This document shows positions 41,117 to 47,118 of a stretch of 47,118 bases of DNA, one piece after another (position 1 is the first letter of the stretch; each line of letters begins with the position of its first letter). The DNA is from Lachnospiraceae bacterium. GTDB taxonomy: Bacteria > Bacillota > Clostridia > Lachnospirales > Lachnospiraceae. The notes below the pieces were generated by a model that saw only the letters and a list, made by a program, of their open reading frames with translations, made no database searches and was not told the origin of the DNA. A program made the translations under genes and the position numbers. Location of the stretch: contig RYVZ01000026.1 in assembly GCA_003979345.1 (NCBI GenBank), positions 1 through 47,118 on the forward strand, read 5' to 3'.

Positions 41117-41929
41117 ATGACAGAGAAAAATAAAGACACCCGGAGCGGGAAAGTGATGTCCTGCACAAGCCGGCCGGGCGGTGGGCGCCATAAACGGGTC
41201 GGACAGATACGCGCGGACGTTGTATCTGTTATCATGGGAATCATGCTTTTGGCAGCGGCGGCGGTCGTATCGGTGTTTGAAAAAAAACAGGATACGGGGT
41301 CGGTGCAGACGGCGGGAGCTGCGGATGCTTCTGGCATGGTGATCGTGATCGATGCCGGACATGGGGGAAGGGACAGCGGAAAAATTTCAGTGGATAATGT
41401 TACTTATGAGAAAGATATTAATCTTGCGATCGCCTACAAGCTGAAAAGTTATTTGGAGGCTGAGGGTATTACCGTGATTATGACACGCGAAACGGATGAC
41501 GGGCTGTATGTGGAAAGCGACAGCAATAAAAAAGCGGCGGACTTACGCCGCCGGATAGAGGTCATTGAACGTGCTGCGCCCGTTCTTGTCATCAGCATTC
41601 ATCAAAACAGTTATCATGAATCTTATGTGCGCGGAGCACAGACATTTTATTATACTTCAAGTATGGAAGGCAAGGCGCTTGCCGAGATCATACAGGAGCA
41701 GCTTTGTCTTTCTCTCGATCCGGAAAACGAACGGAAAGCGAAAGCAAACGATAGTTATTATTTGCTGAAAAAGACATCCGTTCCTATTGTTATTGTAGAA
41801 TGCGGATTTTTGTCGAATCCGGAGGAGGCGGCACTGCTGACAAACGGAGATTATCAGGATCGTGTGGCGTTTCAAATCCATCTCGGCGTTATGCAGTACT
41901 TAAACCAAAACAAAAAGAAGCTGTCATGA
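41117..41929 (+). CDS. cwlD: N-acetylmuramoyl-L-alanine amidase, CwlD-like
   Basis: This 270-aa zinc amidase cuts the bond between MurNAc and the peptide stem; CwlD is needed for muramic-delta-lactam in spore cortex. ATG 41117 follows gggaggcgg; the frame extends upstream without a site. A basic cytoplasmic start and one membrane segment (~35-55) precede the Amidase_3 domain, with zinc ligands His82 (DAGHGG), Glu98 (TYEKDIN) and His162 (SIHQNS) and catalytic Glu228 (VECGFLSNPEE). Its stop lies one base from the stop of the convergent regulator gene and no terminator fits between them. Confidence 0.93.
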   Translation: MTEKNKDTRSGKVMSCTSRPGGGRHKRVGQIRADVVSVIMGIMLLAAAAVVSVFEKKQDTGSVQTAGAADASGMVIVIDAGHGGRDSGKISVDNVTYEKDINLAIAYKLKSYLEAEGITVIMTRETDDGLYVESDSNKKAADLRRRIEVIERAAPVLVISIHQNSYHESYVRGAQTFYYTSSMEGKALAEIIQEQLCLSLDPENERKAKANDSYYLLKKTSVPIVIVECGFLSNPEEAALLTNGDYQDRVAFQIHLGVMQYLNQNKKKLS

Positions 41930-41930
41930 T

Positions 41931-42662
41931 TCAGGCATTGCTATCACAGTAATATGTGAAATATTTTTCGCGAAGAGATTGATAAGAGCCTCTGGGGGGA
42001 TAGATCGTCTTGCCGTTATCCATCTGTAGTTCCTGACGGCTCAGACTTTCCACATGTTCTAAATTGACAATATAGGCTATGCCGACTCTTATAAATTCGG
42101 AGTAGAGGGAAAGCATATCATAAAGTTCTGTCATCGTGATGTTCAGGATGCAGGATGAGCCGTCTGGGAAATAAAGACATTGCTTTTTTCCCTGCGCTTC
42201 ACAGAACACGATATGGCTGACCAGTACACGGCGTATCTTTCCGTCGATACGCAGGAGTATATATTTTTTCCGCAGTTCCTCTGTTTCACCCAAAAAACGG
42301 TCCAATATCGGGAACAGCGTATTTTCTGACAATGGTTTGACTAGATATTGCGCGGCTTCCACACGAAATGCGTCCAGCGCGTGTTCCTTCGACGTAGTCA
42401 GGAAAACAATGCGGCTTTTGGTTCCCATTTCGCGGAGCGCGTATGCCGCGTCGATTCCTGTTTTATGAGGCATATAAATATCCAGAATGATCAGATCCGG
42501 CACGTATTGTTTTTCGCGGATCGCTTCGATCAGCGCCAGTGCTGTATCAAAACGTTCTATTTTAACAGAGACATCCGGATGTTCCTTTTCATAGCTGTGA
42601 AGAATTTGTTCTGTTTTATCCAATTCTGTCGATTCATCATCACAAAGTGCAATCAGGTACAT
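41931..42662 (-). CDS. LytTR-family response regulator (AgrA-like)
   Basis: This 243-aa protein has an N-terminal receiver (ALCDDE at 5-10, phospho-Asp61 in LIILDIYMPHKTG, Thr/Lys of VFLTTS and YLVKPL) and a C-terminal LytTR DNA-binding domain (~135-240: ILLRIDGKIRRV, IVFCEAQGKKQCLYF, FIRVGIAYIVNLEHVESL). It is the natural partner of the GHKL kinase 96 bases upstream in the same direction. LytTR regulators often control virulence, bacteriocin or quorum-sensing genes; no such target is in the window. Confidence 0.93.
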   Translation of the reverse strand: MYLIALCDDESTELDKTEQILHSYEKEHPDVSVKIERFDTALALIEAIREKQYVPDLIILDIYMPHKTGIDAAYALREMGTKSRIVFLTTSKEHALDAFRVEAAQYLVKPLSENTLFPILDRFLGETEELRKKYILLRIDGKIRRVLVSHIVFCEAQGKKQCLYFPDGSSCILNITMTELYDMLSLYSEFIRVGIAYIVNLEHVESLSRQELQMDNGKTIYPPRGSYQSLREKYFTYYCDSNA

Positions 42663-42758
42663 GAGGTCATCCCTTTCATAAAATGAATGTCACGCAATTA
42701 TGAAACGCCCCGATAAAGCACCTGGTACGTTTTCAGGGGTATTTTGCAAATTCCCGGA

Positions 42759-44081
42759 TTAATGAATGGATTCTTGCGGAATATTCATGATCAGCCGAAA
42801 TAGAAATACACCATTATCATTTTGGAAGTCATATTCTCCGTCATATTTTTCCGATGTTTTAATAATGCTTAATACGCCTATACCACCGGTAGATTCCGGT
42901 TTGGGCTGGTGGTTTTTGATCTCGGCGTCCGGACGGCAGGTATTGCTGCAGCTGATGACCAGCTTATTGTTTTTGCGCCGGATCATCAGGTGTATGCGGC
43001 ATTCTCTATTAGAGTTTTGCTTTTTTGCCTCAATACATCCGTAAATAGCGTTTTCATAAGCATTCGCCAGAATTGTTACGAGATCAATGTTGGGGATCGG
43101 CAGGTTTTCTTCAAGCTCGACATCCAGCATGACTTGAATCTGATTCGTTTTGGCATGATTAGTATATGCGACAAGGAGATTGTTGATCGCGGTGTTCGGG
43201 CAGACTGCCTGCGTTAAAGGATATTCCGTCTCTTTGCTGTATTCTTTCAGATATACAAGCAATTCCGTAATCTGCCCCCTGCGTGCATACTCGGCAATGA
43301 CGGCATTATGGTGTCTTGCATCATGCCGGATGCGCCGCCCGGACTCTGCAGCATTTTCCAGAATCTCCAGATTCCGTTCAAGAAGGCGCTGATTCATCTG
43401 CATTAACTGATTTTCTTTCTGATAGGCTTTTTCCTGGCCGATATGAAAGTAAAGGCGGAATACCAGAAGCTGCAGTGCTCCGGTCAGAAAGAGGTTCATA
43501 AAAATCTGAAAGAGTCGGTAAGGGGTAACCTGATCCAGACTGTTTGGATTCATTATGTATCCAATGCCAAACAGAAGACTCAGGATCATAACGGTGATAC
43601 TGAAGCGGTCTACTTCGTGTTCTACATAATAGGAAAAGCCGCGGATGGAGGATTTGATCTTTTTTTCGATAAAAAGGGTCATGACCATAATAAGGACGAC
43701 CCGCATAATAATATCCACCCATACGTTTCCGTGAAAGAAGATGACGGAGATCTCAATAGCGCTGATCAGAAATACTGCTAACAGGTAAAACGTGAGAACC
43801 AGCTTATAAATGCGCAGATAGACCGGGTCCACACTCATGAAAAGAGAAAAAACGGCGAAACAAAGATACATCGTGAGTGCTGACATTTTGGCGCAACTTT
43901 CCCAGTGAAGTACATACCAGAAGCCTGCCGCCGCGAGAAGAACGATAGTAAAGCAGATATAGCAAAAGATGGTCTTTTTACGGTGATAGCGCGGCTCGCT
44001 CATAAGAAAAAATAAGATCACGACTCCGGTAATACTGATCACCCATCTGATCAATGCGATGAAAATGGAACCTCCCAGCAT
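42759..44081 (-). CDS. GHKL-type sensor histidine kinase (AgrC-like)
   Basis: This 440-aa protein has six or more N-terminal membrane segments (~8-215), a helical linker and the AgrC-type phospho-acceptor RRIRHDARHHNAV (His253). A GHKL ATPase domain follows (ILANAYENAIYGC as N box, KLVISCSNTC, STGGIGVLSIIKTSEKYDG as G box). ATG 44081 follows cggaggtgag. It pairs with the LytTR regulator downstream. No agrB peptidase or agrD peptide gene is adjacent, so the ligand is unknown. A weak promoter (TTGACA 44127-44122, AATAAG 44104-44099) lies just before it. Confidence 0.92.
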   Translation of the reverse strand: MLGGSIFIALIRWVISITGVVILFFLMSEPRYHRKKTIFCYICFTIVLLAAAGFWYVLHWESCAKMSALTMYLCFAVFSLFMSVDPVYLRIYKLVLTFYLLAVFLISAIEISVIFFHGNVWVDIIMRVVLIMVMTLFIEKKIKSSIRGFSYYVEHEVDRFSITVMILSLLFGIGYIMNPNSLDQVTPYRLFQIFMNLFLTGALQLLVFRLYFHIGQEKAYQKENQLMQMNQRLLERNLEILENAAESGRRIRHDARHHNAVIAEYARRGQITELLVYLKEYSKETEYPLTQAVCPNTAINNLLVAYTNHAKTNQIQVMLDVELEENLPIPNIDLVTILANAYENAIYGCIEAKKQNSNRECRIHLMIRRKNNKLVISCSNTCRPDAEIKNHQPKPESTGGIGVLSIIKTSEKYDGEYDFQNDNGVFLFRLIMNIPQESIH

Positions 44082-44254
44082 AATATTCTCACCTCCGACT
44101 TATTGTCAGAAAAAGTATAAATGTCAAAGGGGGTCGAAAAAAGCGGTTCGGCATCATTCGCACTTTTTTGGGCATCCTTTGTTGCGATGGATCTGTCTGG
44201 CTGAATTGTGCGAACAAAGTATTGCCTGAAATTTACATGCAAAATCAATGTGTA

Positions 44255-45676
44255 TTAATCCTCATTCGTATCCACACAGGGGAGTGAAAAGGTAAATTCG
44301 CTTCCGGCGCCCTCGGTGCTGATGACGTTGATATGTTCACCGTGGGCACGGATGATCTCTTTCGTGATGGAAAGACCGAGTCCGGTGCCTTTTTTATCTT
44401 TTCCGCGGGACAGATCTGTTTTATAAAAGCGGTCCCAAATGAATTTCAGGCTTTCCTTTGGAATACCAATCCCATTGTCCTTAACGGAAATAAAAATCTT
44501 ATTGTGTTTCTGTGTGGTTTCGATCTTGATGACTGAGTCATGGTGTGAAAATTTGATCGCGTTATCCAACAGATTATACAGTACTTGTTGGATCTTGCCC
44601 ATATCTGCCGTGACGATCATTTCATTCCCGGTGAGAACCAGTTCCATGCTGATCTGACGGTCGCGGCAGGTGCCTTCAAACGTTGCAACCGTGTTCTTAA
44701 TGATACGGTTGATATCGAAATTGCTTTTTTCCAATACCATGCCTTCCGTATTCAGATTGTTCAGGGTCAGCAGACTGTTTGTCAGCTTTGTCAGGCGCTC
44801 CGTCTCGTTCAAAACGATCTGCAGATATTTCTCATGCAGTTCAGGGGGGATCGTGCCGTCGAGCATTGCCTGCAGATAGCCGCTGATGGAGGTCAGCGGG
44901 GAACGGAAATCATGAGAAATGTTGGCAACAAGTTTTTTTTGGTTTTCGCCGCCCTGCGCAAGTGCTTCCGCCATGTAGGAGAGCGACGCGGCGAGATAAC
45001 CGATCTCATCCTCGCTGTCAACGGTAAGCTGATAGCGGAAGTTACCGCTTGCGTACTGCTCGGTAGCGTGTGTGATCTTGCGCAGCGGAATATAAACGAT
45101 TTCTGTGAAAAAAATAAGAATGATCAGTGAAAGCAGAAACAGGATCATCAATAGCAGATAGGAGATATTCAGAAGACTGTTGCTCTCTGACTCGATCGCA
45201 CTCATAGGAGAAAGAATGACAACATAGCCCTTTACTTTATAATCGGAGGTAATGGGCGCAAAAACGCTTAACATCTTCTCATCGAACATATCAAAGAAGG
45301 TACCCACCGTATAGTAAGTGCTGCCGGTCACGGTTGGGTCGAATGACTCTACGACGATCTGATTATCGACATCGATCGGATTTCGGGAGTCCACGAGAAT
45401 CCTGCCTGACGGGTTCATGATCCAGATCGTGGAGGAAAGATAAATATCAAGTGCATCGAGTTGATTTTTGGCTGTTTCCAATGATATGCGGTTATCATAA
45501 AGCTCGGATGCATAGGTGCCTGCGATCATGACTGCCTCCTGATAAAGTGCTTCGGCCTTTTCTTTTTTCAGGTGATCCAGTGTCATGCCGGAGACAAAAT
45601 TAGCTACAACAAAAAAGCCAAAAAAAGCAAAGATCAGATAGGCAAGGAGAAATTTCCAATACAGTGTACGTTTCAT
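44255..45676 (-). CDS. HAMP/HisKA sensor histidine kinase
   Basis: This 473-aa class I kinase has a membrane helix (~8-30), an extracytoplasmic sensor region (~35-165, dCACHE-like strands IWIMNPSGRILVDSRNP), a second helix (~172-192), a HAMP linker (IVYIPLRKITHATEQYASGNF), HisKA with His255 (ANISHDFRSPL) and a HATPase domain (LLDNAIKFS, VKDNGIGIP, KKGTGLGLSI). Signal unknown. It lies 75 bases after the OmpR-type regulator gene and both follow mutS2, so the two form one operon and a cognate pair. Confidence 0.94.
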   Translation of the reverse strand: MKRTLYWKFLLAYLIFAFFGFFVVANFVSGMTLDHLKKEKAEALYQEAVMIAGTYASELYDNRISLETAKNQLDALDIYLSSTIWIMNPSGRILVDSRNPIDVDNQIVVESFDPTVTGSTYYTVGTFFDMFDEKMLSVFAPITSDYKVKGYVVILSPMSAIESESNSLLNISYLLLMILFLLSLIILIFFTEIVYIPLRKITHATEQYASGNFRYQLTVDSEDEIGYLAASLSYMAEALAQGGENQKKLVANISHDFRSPLTSISGYLQAMLDGTIPPELHEKYLQIVLNETERLTKLTNSLLTLNNLNTEGMVLEKSNFDINRIIKNTVATFEGTCRDRQISMELVLTGNEMIVTADMGKIQQVLYNLLDNAIKFSHHDSVIKIETTQKHNKIFISVKDNGIGIPKESLKFIWDRFYKTDLSRGKDKKGTGLGLSITKEIIRAHGEHINVISTEGAGSEFTFSLPCVDTNED

Positions 45677-45751
45677 GAGTCGTTATCCCTCAAATCCGAT
45701 TTCAGTGACAGCAATGCGATATGCATCGAAACCCAGCATCGAAGACCAATT

Positions 45752-46450
45752 TCAGCGCAGTTCAAATTTATAACCGATGCTCCAAATAGTGGCAATGCGC
45801 CAGTGCGGATTATCCTTGATCTTTTCACGCAGGCGCTTGATATGGACGTCCACTGTCCTCGTGTCGCCGATATATTCATAACCCCAGATCTGGTCTAAGA
45901 GCTGTTCCCTTGTGAAAACATGGTTCGGGGAAGCGGCAAGAAAATATAAAAGCTCAAGCTCCTTCGGCGGCATATCAACGCGATGCCCGTTGTAAATGAC
46001 GGAGTAGTTCGTCCTGTTGATGACAAGATCGGGGTATTCGACTTTATCCACGTCCTTTTCTGCCGCGGCGTTCTGTGCGGGCGTATAGCGGCGGAGCACT
46101 GCCTTGACGCGTGCGACAAGCTCTTTGGTGTCAAAGGGCTTTTCCATATAGTCATCCGCGCCGAGTTCTAAGCCAAGTACCTTATCAAAAATCTCACCTT
46201 TTGCGGAGAGCATAATGATCGGCGTCTGGGAATGCGCGCGGATCTCCCGGCATACCTGATAGCCGTCGATACCGGGGAGCATTAAATCGAGCAGGATCAG
46301 ATTCGGCTTAAAGGAGGTAAAGCACGTGAGGGCAGATTCCCCGTCATTTACGATCTGCGTTTCAAAACATTCCTTCGTCAGATAGAGTGAGATCAGCTCC
46401 GCAATATTATGGTCGTCATCGACGATCAGGATTTTTTGTTTGTTAACCAT
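45752..46450 (-). CDS. OmpR/PhoB-family response regulator
   Basis: This 232-aa protein has a receiver domain (ILIVDDD, phospho-Asp55 in LILLDLMLPGIDGY, MLSAKGE, Lys of MEKPFD) and a winged-helix output domain (MPPKELELLYFLAASPNHVFTR, LLDQIWGYEYIGDTRTVDVHIKRLREKI, WRIATIWSIGYKFEL). It is the partner of the HisKA kinase downstream. It starts 14 bases after the mutS2 stop with agggagga as ribosome site, so it is likely co-transcribed with mutS2. Confidence 0.95.
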   Translation of the reverse strand: MVNKQKILIVDDDHNIAELISLYLTKECFETQIVNDGESALTCFTSFKPNLILLDLMLPGIDGYQVCREIRAHSQTPIIMLSAKGEIFDKVLGLELGADDYMEKPFDTKELVARVKAVLRRYTPAQNAAAEKDVDKVEYPDLVINRTNYSVIYNGHRVDMPPKELELLYFLAASPNHVFTREQLLDQIWGYEYIGDTRTVDVHIKRLREKIKDNPHWRIATIWSIGYKFELR

Positions 46451-46464
46451 GTCGCATCCTCCCT

Positions 46465-47118
46465 TTAATGAAACGTCGCGATCGTAACGCCGGAGTCGCC
46501 TTCTCCGAATTCACCCAAACGGTAGGAATCAATATATTTAAGCCGCTTTAAGTGCTGATGGATCGCATTTCTGAGAGCACCCGTTCCCTTGCCGTGTACG
46601 ATACGCACGCTCGGTACATGTGAGAGATAGGCGTCGTCCAAGTATTTATCCAGTTCCGCGATCGCTTCGTCTACAGTCTTGCCAAGCAGATTGATCTCTG
46701 TCGAGATATGCATGGATTTACTCAAACCGGAACTGCTGCTTTTCCCTGTTTTTTTTGTGGAGGTAAGCCGCGTTGCATCATCTGAGTCCTGTAAAAGAAC
46801 AAGGTCCTTCACGTTTGTTTTTGTGCGCATGATGCCGCACATGACAAAGAGGTTTCCCGAGGCGTCAGGCAGTGTGCTGACCGTTCCTTTTAATCCCATG
46901 GACACGATTTTTACACTGTCGCCCGGCTTTAAGTCAGCAGCCCGCACTTTGGCATGATGTTCCTGTTTTGCGGAAGGGATCGAAAGTTTTGAGTTCTTTT
47001 CGCTGATCCTGCTGTTTAATTTCTGACGGGAATCCTCCAGCCCGCGTATATCGGCGGAGGAGGAGTCAAGCCGCTGAAATCTGCGGATCGCTTCGTCCGC
47101 CGCAGCTTTTGCTTCTAA
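46465..47118 (-). CDS. mutS2: MutS2 endonuclease, C-terminal part (5' end outside window)
   Basis: The minus-strand frame is open from the window edge to a stop at 46465, giving the last 217 residues of a MutS2. A helical stretch (RRFQRLDSSSADIRGLEDS) leads to a KOW-like segment (KPGDSVKIVSMGLKGTVSTLPD) and the Smr nuclease domain (HISTEINLLGKTVDEAIAELDKYLDDAY, the signature HGKGTGALR, and GDSGVTIATFH). MutS2 is a MutS-like ATPase involved in recombination control and in rescue of collided ribosomes. The ATPase part lies upstream of the window. Confidence 0.95.
   Translation of the reverse strand, partial: LEAKAAADEAIRRFQRLDSSSADIRGLEDSRQKLNSRISEKNSKLSIPSAKQEHHAKVRAADLKPGDSVKIVSMGLKGTVSTLPDASGNLFVMCGIMRTKTNVKDLVLLQDSDDATRLTSTKKTGKSSSSGLSKSMHISTEINLLGKTVDEAIAELDKYLDDAYLSHVPSVRIVHGKGTGALRNAIHQHLKRLKYIDSYRLGEFGEGDSGVTIATFH

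Overview
The window looks like a chromosomal segment of a low-to-mid-GC Firmicute, most likely a gut Clostridia/Lachnospiraceae-type anaerobe. This is inferred from gene content and order: an rpsF-ssb-rpsR-gdpP-rplI-dnaB block, a fabH-fabK-fabD-fabG-fabF-acc cluster using the FMN enoyl reductase FabK, pyruvate formate-lyase, MecA, CwlD, a class B sortase with its substrate, strong Shine-Dalgarno sequences and tRNA genes without encoded CCA. No phage, transposase or CRISPR array was seen.

Layout. 1-1700: the 3' end of a 23S rRNA gene with no 5S gene after it, then tRNA-Asn, a broken uracil-DNA-glycosylase-like gene, tRNA-Glu and tRNA-Cys. 1.9-5.3 kb: surface module of class B sortase, a choice-of-anchor-A-like wall protein with an APQTG sorting signal, and a CAP-domain lipoprotein. 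5.5-12.0 kb: a polytopic membrane protein, a DPM1-like glycosyltransferase, a large DUF2298/YYY-like membrane protein with an Ala/Glu/Lys coiled-coil insert, a Sir2 deacylase and a DUF951 protein. 12.0-15.4 kb: a large lipoprotein of unknown family behind a promoter with a long perfect palindrome, facing a ROK-type regulator. 15.5-22.0 kb: ribosomal/replication block and a MerR-like coiled-coil protein. 22.0-31.2 kb: fatty-acid synthesis and acetyl-CoA carboxylase, with a FabT-like operator on the first promoter and an AccD-AccA fusion, but without acpP, fabZ or a fabT gene. 31.2-33.2 kb: a frameshifted VOC gene, a flavin/PPOX protein, an XRE membrane regulator and a 2[4Fe-4S] ferredoxin. 33.4-37.4 kb: pyruvate formate-lyase region. 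37.5-41.9 kb: MecA, a long non-coding stretch, a GH18 protein and CwlD. 41.9-47.1 kb: AgrA/AgrC-like pair, OmpR/HisKA pair, and the C-terminal part of MutS2.

The most striking item is the pyruvate formate-lyase operon. The catalytic protein (679 aa, with the Cys-Cys pair) stops just before the glycyl-radical domain. That domain is a separate 80-aa gene carrying the RVSGYAVNF radical loop. Between them is a 65-aa gene that is clearly a paralogue of the first ~30 residues of the radical-domain protein, but with a C-x2-C-x6-C tail in place of the radical loop. The order is therefore core, cysteine paralogue, radical domain, activase. It looks like a naturally split glycyl radical enzyme with an extra, possibly regulatory or protective, small partner. 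Function of the middle protein is inference only.
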